The notes under the pieces are model-generated. The model searched no databases. It was not told the origin of the DNA and worked only from the letters and a program-made list of their open reading frames with translations. Shown here in pieces: positions 1-9,185 of a stretch of DNA of 64,000 nucleotides. Origin of the DNA: a delta proteobacterium ML8_F1. Lineage in GTDB: Bacteria; Bacillota; Clostridia; Peptostreptococcales; Acidaminobacteraceae. The stretch covers positions 77,008 through 141,007 of the forward strand of contig LQBE01000015.1 of NCBI GenBank assembly GCA_002029975.1, read 5' to 3'. Every line of letters starts with the position of its first letter. Positions within the stretch are counted from its first letter, which is position 1. Made by a program: the position numbers and the translations under genes.

Positions 1-126
1 CTGATTGAATCCACCAACGGAAAAGAGACCTGGGGCACGGTGGGGGTCTCCACCAATATTATGGAAGCCAGCCTGAAGGCTCTTGTGGACTCCATAGAAT
101 ACAATCTACTGAAGGAGATGGGATAA
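1..126 (+). CDS. cimA: (R)-citramalate synthase, C-terminal end (partial)
   Basis: Only the last 41 residues are in the window; the 5' part lies outside it. The tail reads [15 protein letters not shown], then [19 protein letters not shown], which is the end of the regulatory (LeuA-dimer type) domain of citramalate synthase. That enzyme condenses pyruvate and acetyl-CoA to citramalate, feeding isoleucine synthesis without threonine. 2-Isopropylmalate synthase has a related C-terminal domain and cannot be fully excluded from so short a piece. The TAA overlaps the first base of leuC, so the two genes are translationally coupled and cotranscribed. The downstream leuCDB products can process both citramalate and isopropylmalate, which supports the call. 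Confidence 0.75.
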   Translation: MIESTNGKETWGTVGVSTNIMEASLKALVDSIEYNLLKEMG

Positions 127-1403
127 TGGGAATGACAATGACACAGAAAATCCTCGCGGCCCATGCCGGCCTGGACAAGGTAGAGGCGGGGCAGCTCATC
201 TGGGCGGATCTTGATATGGTTCTCGGCAATGATATCACCGCTCCGGTGGCCATCGAGGTGTATGAAAAATCACAGCACAAGAGGGTGTTCAACCGGGATA
301 AAATTGCTCTGGTTCCAGACCATTTCACCCCAAACAAGGATATCAAGGCGGCGGAGAACTGTCTCAAACTCAGGAATTTCGCCAAAGAGCAGGACATCAC
401 CCATTATTTTGAAATCGGAGAGATGGGAATTGAGCATGCCCTGCTGCCGGAAAAGGGACTGGTGGTTTCGGGTGACGTGGTCATTGGAGCGGATTCCCAT
501 ACCTGCACCTACGGCGCCCTGGGGGCCTTTTCCACGGGAATCGGTTCGACGGATATGGCCGCGGGCATGGCTACAGGGAAATGCTGGTTCAGAGTGCCTT
601 CAGCCCTTCGGTTCAATCTGACAGGACAACTCAGGGAGTTTGTCAGCGGCAAGGACGTAATCCTGCACATTATCAAAATGATTGGTGTGGAGGGAGCAAG
701 GTATCAGTCTATGGAATTCACCGGCGAAGGGATCAAAAGCCTCTCCATGGACCACCGCTTCACCATTGCTAACATGGCCATAGAAGCCGGGGCGAAGAAC
801 GGTATCTTCCCTGTGGACCAGCTGACCAAGAGCTATATCAGAAATCACAGCAGCAGGGAATTCGAGGTTTATGAAGCAGACGACGATGCGGTTTATGAAA
901 AAGTCTATGACATCGACCTCGACGAAATCGAGCCCACCATTGCCTTCCCCCATCTGCCGGACAAGGGCAGGGTATTCGGAGAGTTCGGGGATATTCCCAT
1001 TGACCAGGTAGTCATTGGAAGCTGCACCAACGGCAGGCTTGGCGATTTGAGAGAAGCCGCCCGGATACTCAAGGGCAAGAAAATCGCCAAAGGCATGCGC
1101 CTGATTGTCTTCCCGGCGACTCAGAAAATCTATCTGGATGCCATGAAGGAGGGCCTTCTGGAAATTTTCATCGAAGCAGGAGCCGTCGTGTCTACCCCCA
1201 CCTGCGGGCCCTGTCTCGGAGGGCACATGGGGATACTCGCCAAGGGTGAGCGGGCCTTGGCCACCACCAACCGCAATTTTGTGGGACGCATGGGGCATCC
1301 TGAGTCAGAGGTCTATCTGGCAAGTCCGGCTGTTGCCGCTGCAACGGCCCTTGCCGGAGTGATAGCGGATCCAAGAAAAGTCAAGGGAGGAAATTATGAA
1401 TAA
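126..1403 (+). CDS. leuC: 3-isopropylmalate dehydratase large subunit
   Basis: Catalytic [4Fe-4S] subunit that isomerises 2- to 3-isopropylmalate with LeuD; in citramalate-pathway bacteria the same enzyme also acts on citramalate. It has 425 residues, the length of the short HacA-like LeuC type rather than the ~465-residue enterobacterial type. The three cluster cysteines are visible: C300 in IGSCTNG, and C360 and C363 in [15 protein letters not shown] at 114-119 lies 6 bases before ATG 126; in-frame ATGs at 132 and 138 are alternatives. The gene overlaps cimA by 1 base and leuD by 8 bases. Confidence 0.97.
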   Translation: MGMTMTQKILAAHAGLDKVEAGQLIWADLDMVLGNDITAPVAIEVYEKSQHKRVFNRDKIALVPDHFTPNKDIKAAENCLKLRNFAKEQDITHYFEIGEMGIEHALLPEKGLVVSGDVVIGADSHTCTYGALGAFSTGIGSTDMAAGMATGKCWFRVPSALRFNLTGQLREFVSGKDVILHIIKMIGVEGARYQSMEFTGEGIKSLSMDHRFTIANMAIEAGAKNGIFPVDQLTKSYIRNHSSREFEVYEADDDAVYEKVYDIDLDEIEPTIAFPHLPDKGRVFGEFGDIPIDQVVIGSCTNGRLGDLREAARILKGKKIAKGMRLIVFPATQKIYLDAMKEGLLEIFIEAGAVVSTPTCGPCLGGHMGILAKGERALATTNRNFVGRMGHPESEVYLASPAVAAATALAGVIADPRKVKGGNYE

Positions 1404-1893
1404 ACCAGGACGTGTCTTCAAATACGGGGACAATGTAGATACAGATGTCATCATCCCCGCCCGATATCTCAACACCACCGACTACAAGGAGCTGGCCTCC
1501 CACTGCATGGAGGACCTCGACAAGGACTTTGCCAAAGCGGTGAAAACCGGAGATATCATTGTCGCCGGCAGCAACTTCGGTTCGGGATCTTCAAGGGAAC
1601 ACGCCCCTATTGCAATCAAGGAGTCCGGGGTATCCGTGGTAATCGCCCGGAGTTTTGCCCGGATTTTCTACCGCAATGCCATCAATATCGGATTGCCCAT
1701 TCTGGAATGCCCTGAAGCCTCTGAGCGGATTGCAGCGGAGGACCTGATTACCGTGGATTTGAAAGAGGGGACCATCACCAACACCACCAAGGGAGAGGTT
1801 TACAAAACCCAGCCCTTTCCTCCCTTTATGCAGGCGCTGATTGAAGAGGGTGGCCTGATGGCCTATATCAAAGCCACAGGAGGGAAAATATAA
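1396..1893 (+). CDS. leuD: 3-isopropylmalate dehydratase small subunit
   Basis: Swivel-domain subunit that completes the active site of LeuC. It has 165 residues, matching the short type. The substrate-binding loop [14 protein letters not shown] is at about residues 57-70, and the N-terminus has the usual [15 protein letters not shown]. The ATG is preceded by GGGAGG (1385-1390) at 5 bases. The stop TAA overlaps the leuB start by one base, keeping the whole operon coupled. Confidence 0.97.
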   Translation: MNKPGRVFKYGDNVDTDVIIPARYLNTTDYKELASHCMEDLDKDFAKAVKTGDIIVAGSNFGSGSSREHAPIAIKESGVSVVIARSFARIFYRNAINIGLPILECPEASERIAAEDLITVDLKEGTITNTTKGEVYKTQPFPPFMQALIEEGGLMAYIKATGGKI

Positions 1894-2963
1894 TGAAATA
1901 CAATATTGCAGTCATAGAAGGGGACGGCATCGGTCCCGAGGTAGCCGCCGCCGGAGTCAGGGTTCTTGAAGCAGTGGGGGCGAGATTCACCCATCAGTTT
2001 GTTTTCACTCCAGTGCTTGCCGGAGGAAAGGCCATTGATGAAACCGGTGTCCCCCTTCCGGCTTCCACCCTTGAAGTCTGCCGGAATTCCGATGCCGTGC
2101 TGCTTGGGGCAGTGGGGGGGCCCAAGTGGGACCAGCTGCCCGGGCATCTGAGACCGGAGAGAGGGCTGCTTGAAATCCGCCAGGGTCTCGGACTCTTCGG
2201 AAACATCCGTCCCGCCAAGGTTTTCAGTGCCCTGAGGAATGCCAGCCCCTTGAAGCCTGAAGTCATGGGAGATTCCCTCGATCTTGTCGTCATCCGCGAA
2301 CTCACCGGAGGAATATATTTTGGGGACAGAGGCCGGGATGAAGGGGGGGCCTATGATACCATGCGCTACTCTGAACCGGAAATCAAAAGAATTGCCAGAC
2401 TGGCCTTTGAAGTGGCTTCAAAGCGGGGCAAGAAGCTGACCAATGTGGATAAAATGAATGTCCTTGAAAGCTCCAGATTATGGCGGGAAACGGTGCTGGC
2501 GGTGGCCAGGGATTATCCGCAGGTCGTCCTCGAGCACCAGCTTGTTGACAACGCCGCCATGCAGCTGATCAGGGATCCCCACCAGTTTGATGTCATTGTC
2601 ACCGGCAACCTTTTCGGGGATATTCTCTCCGATGAAGCCAGCATGCTTACCGGGAGTATCGGAATGCTGCCCTCGGCAAGCCTGGGAGAGGGCACCCTGG
2701 GTCTTTACGAGCCCATCCACGGCAGTGCCCCGGATATTGCCGGGCAGCACAAGGCCAATCCCCTGGGTACGATTCTTTCCACGGCGCTGATGCTCCGATA
2801 TTCCTTCGGACTTGAAGAAGAGGCCCTGGCGGTTGAGAGGGCTGTTGAAAGCACCCTGGATGCCGGACTCCGCACGCCGGACCTCAAAGGCGGGGGCACA
2901 GTGGTTTCAACGGAGGAAATGACCCAGGCTGTCATTGACCAGTTGAACAGAGGAGGCAAGTGA
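1893..2963 (+). CDS. leuB: 3-isopropylmalate dehydrogenase
   Basis: NAD-dependent oxidative decarboxylase of 3-isopropylmalate; it can also oxidise 3-methylmalate in the citramalate route. It has 356 residues, full length. Family marks: GDGIGPEV near the N-terminus, [13 protein letters not shown] at about residues 135-147, [15 protein letters not shown], and [16 protein letters not shown] with the metal-binding aspartates, followed by the NAD-binding [12 protein letters not shown]. It overlaps leuD by 1 base and ends 1 base before ilvD. Confidence 0.97.
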   Translation: MKYNIAVIEGDGIGPEVAAAGVRVLEAVGARFTHQFVFTPVLAGGKAIDETGVPLPASTLEVCRNSDAVLLGAVGGPKWDQLPGHLRPERGLLEIRQGLGLFGNIRPAKVFSALRNASPLKPEVMGDSLDLVVIRELTGGIYFGDRGRDEGGAYDTMRYSEPEIKRIARLAFEVASKRGKKLTNVDKMNVLESSRLWRETVLAVARDYPQVVLEHQLVDNAAMQLIRDPHQFDVIVTGNLFGDILSDEASMLTGSIGMLPSASLGEGTLGLYEPIHGSAPDIAGQHKANPLGTILSTALMLRYSFGLEEEALAVERAVESTLDAGLRTPDLKGGGTVVSTEEMTQAVIDQLNRGGK

Positions 2964-2964
2964 T

Positions 2965-4641
2965 TTGAAAAAATTGAGGAGTCATGAAGTGACCAAGGGG
3001 GTTGCCAGGGCGGGTCATCGGTCCTTGCTTTATGCCATGGGCTACTTGCCCGAGGATTTTGACAAACCCCTCATAGCTGTTGTCAATGCCCAGAACGAAA
3101 TTATTCCAGGTCATTTTCATCTGGATGACATAGCCAAACAGGTGAAGCTGGGCATCAGCGCCGCCGGTGGCGTGCCTTTGGAGTTTCCGGCTATTGGAAT
3201 CTGTGACGGCATCGCCATGAACCACAGCGGCATGAAATACCCCCTGGCTTCGCGGGAGCTGATTGCGGATTCCATTGAAGCGGTAATGATGGGACATAAA
3301 TTTGACGGGATGGTCCTTGTGGGCAACTGTGACAAGATTGTTCCCGGCATGCTCATGGGTGCAGCCCGTTTGAACCTTCCGGCGGTCTATATCGGAGGGG
3401 GTCCCATGCTGCCGGGAGAAAACAATGGCATGGCTATTGATCTGATCAGTGGCGCCTATGAAGGAGTCGGACAGCTCCAGGCGGGGAAAATCACTGAGGA
3501 GGAGCTTTTTGAAATTGAGCAGAACAGCTGCCCTACCTGCGGCAGCTGCTCAGGACTGTTTACAGCCAATACAATGAATTCTCTGGCGGAGGCTCTGGGG
3601 CTGACCCTTCCCGGCAACGGCACCATACCGGCCCCCTATGGCAAACGCAAGCAGCTTGCCAAGCGAGCCGGCATGGCCATTGTGGACCTGGTGGAAAAAA
3701 ACATCACCGCCAGGGACATTATGACCCGTGAAGCTTTTTTGAATGCCGTCACACTGGATATGGCCATAGGCGGGTCCACCAATACGGCACTGCATTTGCT
3801 GGCCATCGCCGACGAGGCGAGGGTGCCCCTGAGTCTTGATGACTTTGACCTCATCAGCAAAAAAGTCCCCAATCTGACAAAAATAAGCCCTTCCGGTGTG
3901 AACAGCATGCATGATCTTGATCAGGCCGGAGGCATTTCAGCAGTTTTGAAGGAACTGCTGGACCATGGATTCCTGTACCCCGACACCCTGACAATTACTG
4001 GCAGAACCCTTGGCGAAACCGTAGCCAATGCGAGAATCAAAAATCCAAAGGTCATCCGCAGCGTGAAGGACCCCTACTCCCTCGAGGGAGGAATTGCCGT
4101 GCTCAAAGGGAATCTGGCCCCCCTGGGGTCCGTGGTCAAGCAGGCGGCGGTCTCTGCTGAAATGATGGTTCACGAAGGGCCGGCAAGGGTTTTTGATTCT
4201 GAAGAAGCCGCCTATGAGGCCATTGTCAACAACAGAATCAAGGCCGGGGACGTGGTGGTCATTCGTTACGAGGGACCCAAGGGCGGCCCGGGGATGAGAG
4301 AGATGCTCAATCCAACGGCGGCTATCAGCGGCATGGGACTTGAAAAATCCGTCGCCCTTATTACCGATGGGCGGTTCAGCGGGGGAACAAGAGGCCCCTG
4401 CATCGGTCATATCTCCCCTGAAGCCATGATGGGGGGGCCCATTGCCCTGATTGAAGAGGGGGATTTGATTGCCATCGACATTCCCAACCGGGGACTGAAC
4501 CTTGGCATTTCTGATGAAGTCATGAAGGCACGACAAGAAAAATGGGTTCAGCCGCCTTCAAAGGCTGAGCCGGGAACCTATCTCTCCCGCTATGCCAAGC
4601 TGGTAACCAGTGCCAATACGGGAGGCATATTTGAAAAATAG
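2965..4641 (+). CDS. ilvD: dihydroxy-acid dehydratase
   Basis: Fe-S dehydratase making the 2-oxo acids of valine/leucine and isoleucine. It has 558 residues. Cysteines C122 ([11 protein letters not shown]) and C195 in the [10 protein letters not shown] stretch (C189, C192, C195) are the cluster region. The position where plant-type [2Fe-2S] enzymes have a third cysteine reads [10 protein letters not shown] with glycine, as in the E. coli [4Fe-4S] type. The start is TTG 2965, with AGGAGG at 2951-2956. It is the last gene of the operon and is followed 14 bases later by a strong terminator. ilvBN and ilvC are not in the window. Confidence 0.96.
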   Translation: MKKLRSHEVTKGVARAGHRSLLYAMGYLPEDFDKPLIAVVNAQNEIIPGHFHLDDIAKQVKLGISAAGGVPLEFPAIGICDGIAMNHSGMKYPLASRELIADSIEAVMMGHKFDGMVLVGNCDKIVPGMLMGAARLNLPAVYIGGGPMLPGENNGMAIDLISGAYEGVGQLQAGKITEEELFEIEQNSCPTCGSCSGLFTANTMNSLAEALGLTLPGNGTIPAPYGKRKQLAKRAGMAIVDLVEKNITARDIMTREAFLNAVTLDMAIGGSTNTALHLLAIADEARVPLSLDDFDLISKKVPNLTKISPSGVNSMHDLDQAGGISAVLKELLDHGFLYPDTLTITGRTLGETVANARIKNPKVIRSVKDPYSLEGGIAVLKGNLAPLGSVVKQAAVSAEMMVHEGPARVFDSEEAAYEAIVNNRIKAGDVVVIRYEGPKGGPGMREMLNPTAAISGMGLEKSVALITDGRFSGGTRGPCIGHISPEAMMGGPIALIEEGDLIAIDIPNRGLNLGISDEVMKARQEKWVQPPSKAEPGTYLSRYAKLVTSANTGGIFEK

Positions 4642-4655
4642 CCGAAAAAGCCACT

Positions 4656-4694
4656 AAAAAGCGCCCCTCTTTTCCCTTGAGAGGGGCGCTTTTT
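4656..4694 (+). terminator. rho-independent terminator after ilvD
   Basis: A perfect 15-bp inverted repeat runs from 4656-4670 (core GCGCCCCTCT) to 4680-4694 (AGAGGGGCGC plus Ts), with a 9-base loop. The right arm ends in TTTTT. It closes the cimA-leuCDB-ilvD operon. Confidence 0.92.
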
Positions 4695-4765
4695 CAAAAA
4701 AAACTCGCGGGAACCAAAAAAGAGGTATAATGAAAAAAATCAACGAATTGTCCGGAGGGAGAAAA

Positions 4766-6616
4766 GTGGAGAATATCAGGAGAAGTGTCAGAGAACTTGA
4801 AAAAATTCTCGAGCTTACCAAGCTCATCAATTCCACCAATGACATTCAAACCATACTGAATTCCATTATGGATGTGACTCTGAGTCTGATGCCCCGGGCG
4901 GATATCGGAGTGATTTTCCTGTACAATGAAAAGACCGGCCTGCTTGACCTCACCACCTCCATAGGATTCGGCAGCATCGATATGAGTTTGAGACCGGGGG
5001 AATCCATCACCGGGATTGCCTTTGAAAAAAAGAAAACCCTGCATCTCACCAGCAAGGAGGAGATGATGGCCGCCATGGGGACCATGGACACGGACAAATA
5101 CGGCAGACTCGAGACCACGATTCCCCGGGGCATGGAGACCATTCAAAGCAGTATCAGTGTTCCTCTGATGTTCCAGGAGGAGGCTATAGGGGTTTTTGTC
5201 ATTGACAACTATCAGGGAAAGGCGCCTCTGAACAGGGACGACATCTATTTGGCCGAGTGGATTTCCCAGCATGCCACCACGGCGATTGTGAATGCGAAGA
5301 ACTACGAGAAGATTCTGGAGAATCAGAGGAATCTGACCATTTACTCTGAGATGGTTGAAGAGGAAAAAAACCGCTATGAATATTCCACCTTCCTCCACGG
5401 CAAGTTTACGGAAATGGTTCTCAACGGCTCAACCATCCAGGATGTGGTAAAAGAGGTGTCGGAGATACTCAGTGCGGGAATTTTTATCATGGACCCCCTG
5501 TTCAATATTTCCCACTTTTCCCTGAGGGTTTTCACGATTGAAGAGCTCAACAGCGAAAAGGCCTATTTCACCCCCCGGCTGGAGCGCAGTACCGAGGTGA
5601 TCTACTACTGCACAAAGCCTTCGCTGTGGATTTATCTCAATCCAATCCGGGTCAACAAGGAGGTTCTGGGCTGGGTGGGGGTTATCTCCAATTCCCCGAG
5701 ATACAATGAGCTTGAAAAGGTGACCATCAACAACTGTTCCACCATTGTGGCCCTGGAGATGCTTAAAAGCAACGAAATCGCCATCATGGAGCAGTCCCTG
5801 AAGGGGGATTTTCTAGACAATCTGCTTTTGGAGAAGTCTGAGGACTTTTTGAAAAAGTTTGCTACAAAGTTCAATTATGATTTCCGGAAAAACCACCAGA
5901 TGACCGTTATCAGATATTCTGAGGATACCTTTGATTCCCCCAGGGGCAAAGACTTCAAGCTGCTCTATCAGGAAATCAACCAGCTGATGATGGAGAAGCT
6001 CGCCGGAAGCTTCACAATTCCAAAAAACAATTTTCTGATTACTATTTTTGAATCCAGGGAGACCTATGACCGGGACTATCTGACCGATCTTATCTACCGG
6101 ATTTTTGAAAAAAGCCGCTATACCCTGTCCCATCTGAAAATCGATTATTCCTGTCAAGTGATGGTCAGCGAAGTAATCCAGCGGCAGGAGGATTTTAAAA
6201 GCGTCTACGAAAACACCCTTCAAGTTTTCAGTATGGACCTGTGGCAGGACAAAAAGCAGAGCTACAATTTCTACGAAGACCTGGAAATCAAGAAATTCCT
6301 GATGAAAAACAAACTCGAAGACCTGGAAAGCTTTGTATTGAAAACCCTGGGCCCCCTTTTCGAGTATCCCAATGCCTCACGCAAAGATCTTTTTGAAACC
6401 CTGAAAACCTATTTGAAAACCGGCAAGGATTTTGCCCTGACCAAGACCCAGCTGCACATCCACCCCAATACCCTGACCTACAGAATCAATCGTTTGAAGG
6501 ATATTCTTGATATCGATTTCAAGGAATACCACGATGTCTTGAAGCTTCAGATTGCCCTGGAGATTCTTGAAATCACATCCGATTTCAAGGGGTTCGACCT
6601 CAACAAAATCGAGTAG
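4766..6616 (+). CDS. GAF-domain / PucR-family transcriptional regulator
   Basis: Likely DNA-binding regulator of about 616 residues. The N-terminal third (about residues 20-165) is a GAF-like sensor domain (LMPRADIGVIFLYNE, then ISVPLMFQEEAIGVFVIDNY). The middle is the CdaR/PucR-type domain. The last ~60 residues carry the PucR C-terminal helix-turn-helix (TKTQLHIHPNTLTYRINRL). GTG 4766 is chosen because GGAGGG at 4754-4759 lies 6 bases upstream. An in-frame ATG at 4730 would add 12 residues, but it overlaps a TATAAT (4726-4731) that looks like the -10 box, so it may not be in the mRNA. The ligand is unknown. The gene stands alone between two terminated operons, so its targets cannot be inferred safely. 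Confidence 0.85.
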   Translation: MENIRRSVRELEKILELTKLINSTNDIQTILNSIMDVTLSLMPRADIGVIFLYNEKTGLLDLTTSIGFGSIDMSLRPGESITGIAFEKKKTLHLTSKEEMMAAMGTMDTDKYGRLETTIPRGMETIQSSISVPLMFQEEAIGVFVIDNYQGKAPLNRDDIYLAEWISQHATTAIVNAKNYEKILENQRNLTIYSEMVEEEKNRYEYSTFLHGKFTEMVLNGSTIQDVVKEVSEILSAGIFIMDPLFNISHFSLRVFTIEELNSEKAYFTPRLERSTEVIYYCTKPSLWIYLNPIRVNKEVLGWVGVISNSPRYNELEKVTINNCSTIVALEMLKSNEIAIMEQSLKGDFLDNLLLEKSEDFLKKFATKFNYDFRKNHQMTVIRYSEDTFDSPRGKDFKLLYQEINQLMMEKLAGSFTIPKNNFLITIFESRETYDRDYLTDLIYRIFEKSRYTLSHLKIDYSCQVMVSEVIQRQEDFKSVYENTLQVFSMDLWQDKKQSYNFYEDLEIKKFLMKNKLEDLESFVLKTLGPLFEYPNASRKDLFETLKTYLKTGKDFALTKTQLHIHPNTLTYRINRLKDILDIDFKEYHDVLKLQIALEILEITSDFKGFDLNKIE

Positions 6617-6669
6617 TGTGACAAAAGATAACTTATTTTCAGAAATTTCGATAATTTAAGTCCTACAGA

Positions 6670-6698
6670 TTGACTTTTAAAAAGACTGAGGATATAAT
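6670..6698 (+). promoter_or_regulatory. promoter of the aromatic operon leader
   Basis: TTGACT at 6670-6675 and TATAAT at 6693-6698 are separated by exactly 17 bases, a near-consensus vegetative promoter. Transcription would start near 6705, about 40 bases before the leader peptide start. Confidence 0.85.
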
Positions 6699-6743
6699 CA
6701 GGACAATCATTATCATTCTTGTCCCTTTCAGGAGGAAAAACTT

Positions 6744-6887
6744 GTGATTAATGCCAGCGCGGTTCAAAACAGCACCCTTGGATCCAGTTATTTTTATTAC
6801 TTTTTTAGCTTGGGCTTTTACTATGGCGCAGGCAATTTCGCGTTGAAAAATTTCATCACAAGGCCTTTCTTAAGAGGGGGATTCTGA
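6744..6887 (+). CDS. Phe/Tyr-rich leader peptide of the aro operon
   Basis: A 47-codon ORF starts at GTG 6744, 8 bases after AGGAGG (6730-6735). Residues 16-27 read YFYYFFSLGFYY: nine of twelve are Phe or Tyr, and Phe recurs at 32, 37, 42 and 47. It contains no Trp. It sits between a strong promoter and an intrinsic terminator, in front of genes for the shared, Tyr and Phe pathways, which is the layout of a translating-ribosome attenuator. Its last codons (6869-6880) are complementary to the terminator left arm. No function is expected for the peptide itself. I know of no named family. Confidence 0.85.
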   Translation: MINASAVQNSTLGSSYFYYFFSLGFYYGAGNFALKNFITRPFLRGGF

Positions 6888-6957
6888 ATCTAACGTGCAA
6901 TGTATGGGAATACTGTATGCTGATAAAGGGTTTCTTCTTGAGAAGAAACCCTTTTTT
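6869..6957 (+). promoter_or_regulatory. attenuator: terminator with competing antiterminator
   Basis: The terminator is a 10-bp stem at 6928-6937 (GGGTTTCTTC) with 6942-6951 (GAAGAAACCC), loop TTGA and then six Ts. The competing segment CTTAAGAGGGGG (6869-6880) can pair over 12 continuous positions with 6931-6942, counting five G-U pairs, and would destroy the terminator. A ribosome reaching the leader stop (6885) would cover 6869-6880 and favour termination. One stalled on the Phe/Tyr codons (6789-6824) would leave it free. The terminator is seen directly; the switch is inferred. Confidence 0.8.
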
Positions 6958-6985
6958 ATTGGCATTTTACGACAGGAGGGTCAAA

Positions 6986-7063
6986 ATGGACGAATGGGAC
7001 TATGGTGACAAAGCAAGAGGCATGACAAAAAAACTTAAAAAACATTGGAGGAAATCAAAATGA
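6986..7063 (+). CDS. 25-residue ORF coupled to aroF
   Basis: ATG 6986 follows GGAGGG (6975-6980) at 5 bases and opens a 25-codon frame, MDEWDYGDKARG followed by a lysine-rich tail ending in HWRKSK. Its TGA (7061-7063) overlaps the ATG of aroF (7060). It lies after the attenuator, so it is translated only when readthrough occurs. It may act as a translational coupling device for aroF. It contains two Trp and one Tyr codon, too few to call a second sensor. Not recognised as any known protein. Confidence 0.5.
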   Translation: MDEWDYGDKARGMTKKLKKHWRKSK

Positions 7064-8061
7064 TTATTGTTCTGAGAAGAAATGCCACGGCTGAAGAAAA
7101 AGCAGCCATGATAAAATGGGTAGAGGAACACGGACTGACAGTTAAGGATGCCAGCAGCAGCGAGCATGCCGTTCTAGGCCTCATTGGTGATACCCGGAAA
7201 ATCGATATCACCCAGGTGGAGGCCCACCGGGTTGTGGAAAAGGTCCTCAAGGTAGAGGAGCCCTTCAAACTGGCCTCTAGAACCTTCCACCCCCTGGATA
7301 CGGTTATCGACGTCAGGGGACACAGGATAGGAGGAGGCAATTTCACCATCATTGCCGGTCCCTGCTCAGTGGAAAGCGACTACCAGTTGATGACCGTCGC
7401 CCAGTCCGTCAAGGAATCCGGCGCCCATATCCTCAGGGGAGGAGCCTTCAAACCCCGGACTTCCCCCTACAGCTTCCAGGGACTGGGAGAAGAGGGGCTC
7501 AAACTGCTCAGCAAGGCCAGGGACCTGACAGGACTGCCTATTATCACTGAAGTCATGAACACCGAGGACTACGATCTTGTAGAGCACTACACCGACATTG
7601 TCCAGATCGGCGCGCGGAACATGCAGAATTTCGCCCTTCTCAAAAGGGCCGGCCGGGGTAAAAAGCCCATCTGTCTCAAACGGGGCTTGTCCGCCACCAT
7701 CGAGGAGCTTCTGATGTCCGCTGAATACATTATGAATGAAGGCAACCAGGAAATCATTCTCTGCGAGAGGGGCATCAGGACCTTTGAAACCTACACCCGG
7801 AATACCCTGGACCTTTCAGTGGTGACGGCCATCAAAGAACTGAGCCATCTTCCGATTTTTGTCGATCCCTCCCACGGGACGGGGCGCTGGTCCATGGTGG
7901 AACCCATGTCCCGGGCGGCGGCGGCCATCGGCTCCGACGGCATCATGGTAGAGGTTCACCACGAGCCGGAACTGGCCCTGTCCGACGGACAGCAGTCCCT
8001 CAAGCCGGAGCGTTTCAGAAGTCTTGTCGAGTCGGTGACACGAGTCCATCAATCCATATAA
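7060..8061 (+). CDS. aroF: 3-deoxy-7-phosphoheptulonate synthase (DAHP synthase, type I-beta)
   Basis: First step of the shikimate pathway: phosphoenolpyruvate plus erythrose 4-phosphate. It has 333 residues. Residues 1 to about 70 form the ferredoxin-like regulatory domain seen in Thermotoga-type enzymes (MIIVLRRNATAEEKAAM). The barrel follows with AGPCSVES, RGGAFKPRTSPYSFQG, QIGARNMQNF and DPSHGTGR. ATG 7060 fits the family N-terminus and has GGAGG (7047-7051) 8 bases upstream; a TTG at 7045 would add five residues overlapping that site. The N-terminal domain is known in relatives to bind aromatic end products, adding feedback control to the attenuator. Confidence 0.96.
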   Translation: MIIVLRRNATAEEKAAMIKWVEEHGLTVKDASSSEHAVLGLIGDTRKIDITQVEAHRVVEKVLKVEEPFKLASRTFHPLDTVIDVRGHRIGGGNFTIIAGPCSVESDYQLMTVAQSVKESGAHILRGGAFKPRTSPYSFQGLGEEGLKLLSKARDLTGLPIITEVMNTEDYDLVEHYTDIVQIGARNMQNFALLKRAGRGKKPICLKRGLSATIEELLMSAEYIMNEGNQEIILCERGIRTFETYTRNTLDLSVVTAIKELSHLPIFVDPSHGTGRWSMVEPMSRAAAAIGSDGIMVEVHHEPELALSDGQQSLKPERFRSLVESVTRVHQSI

Positions 8062-8075
8062 GGCGGTGATTCACA

Positions 8076-9185
8076 TTGTTCAGTGACTTCAAGGCCATCA
8101 CTATTGTGGGATTGGGTCTTATTGGCGGTTCCATGGCAAAAGCCCTCAGAGACAAGGGATACAAGGGCCGAATCTATGGCGTGGACCATCACGGGGAAAA
8201 TCTTCGTCAGGCCCTGAAAGACGGGGTCATCGACGGGACTGGATACCATGCATGCGACCTGCTGGTTCTGGCTGTTCCAGTAGGGCATTATGAGGCAGTG
8301 GTCAAAGAGGCCATCGGCTACTTAGATCCCCTGGGAATCGTCACAGACGTGGGGAGTGTCAAGGAAAAAGCCCATCATCAAGTGACCCCCCTGCTGGGGG
8401 AAGGGCAGACCTTTGTGGGAGGTCACCCTATGATCGGCTCAGAGAAATCAGGATTCAGCGCTTCAAAAACCCACCTTTTTGAAAATGCCTACTACTTCAT
8501 TACCCCGGACACAGAAAGTGAAGGGGTTCAAAAAATCAGACAGCTGGTCGAGGTTCTTGGAGCGAATCCCCTCCTTATGAATCCAAAGGACCACGACCGG
8601 ATTGTATCAAGAACCTCCCACATTCCCCAAATCAATGCCGTGGCCATGGTCAATATGACCCTCCTTGGGGAAGAATCCCTGATTGACTATGTCGGTGGGG
8701 GATTCAGAGATACCACCCGGATTGCCTCGAGTGATCCGAAGCTCTGGAAGGATATCCTGTTGAACAATCGTGAGGAGATTCTCGCGGGCATCAAGGATTA
8801 CATTCGTTTGCTGGGTGCCATGAGGGATGCCATCGATATCGGGGACGGCCCTTACATCCAGAGTGAGTTTGAAAAGGCCAGAAGTCAGAGGGAAAAAATT
8901 CCCGGACATCTGATGGACTGGATTGAACAGGGATATGAGATTTTCCTGGATGTTCAGGACAGGCCCGGAATGATAGCCGGGGCGACTACGATTCTGGCGG
9001 ACAATGCCATCAACATCAAGGACATTGAGATTGTTCATGCCCGGGAAAACATACCGGGAGTGCTCAAGCTCGGATTCTATAATCAAGAGGACCAGCTCAA
9101 GGCTCAGGAACTCATGAAATCGGCGGATTTCACCTGGAAATCCACCCATCAATCCAAAAACAAGGAGGCGTTTGCATGCAAGTGA
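8076..9185 (+). CDS. tyrA: prephenate dehydrogenase with ACT domain
   Basis: Oxidative decarboxylation of prephenate to 4-hydroxyphenylpyruvate, the tyrosine branch. It has 369 residues. The Rossmann motif GLGLIGGS is at about residues 12-19, and GGHPMIGSEKSGF is at the active site. The C-terminal ACT domain (about residues 296-365, VQDRPGMIAGATTILADN) probably binds tyrosine. The start is TTG 8076, supported by the family N-terminus; the upstream AAGGCGGTGA is a modest ribosome site. It overlaps aroA by 10 bases. Confidence 0.95.
   Translation: MFSDFKAITIVGLGLIGGSMAKALRDKGYKGRIYGVDHHGENLRQALKDGVIDGTGYHACDLLVLAVPVGHYEAVVKEAIGYLDPLGIVTDVGSVKEKAHHQVTPLLGEGQTFVGGHPMIGSEKSGFSASKTHLFENAYYFITPDTESEGVQKIRQLVEVLGANPLLMNPKDHDRIVSRTSHIPQINAVAMVNMTLLGEESLIDYVGGGFRDTTRIASSDPKLWKDILLNNREEILAGIKDYIRLLGAMRDAIDIGDGPYIQSEFEKARSQREKIPGHLMDWIEQGYEIFLDVQDRPGMIAGATTILADNAINIKDIEIVHARENIPGVLKLGFYNQEDQLKAQELMKSADFTWKSTHQSKNKEAFACK

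Noticed and set aside
6751..6846. Alternative leader frame beginning ATG 6751 (31 codons, one Trp)
   Set aside because: Its ATG is 15 bases after the Shine-Dalgarno, whereas GTG 6744 is at 8. The aromatic run is found only in the GTG frame.
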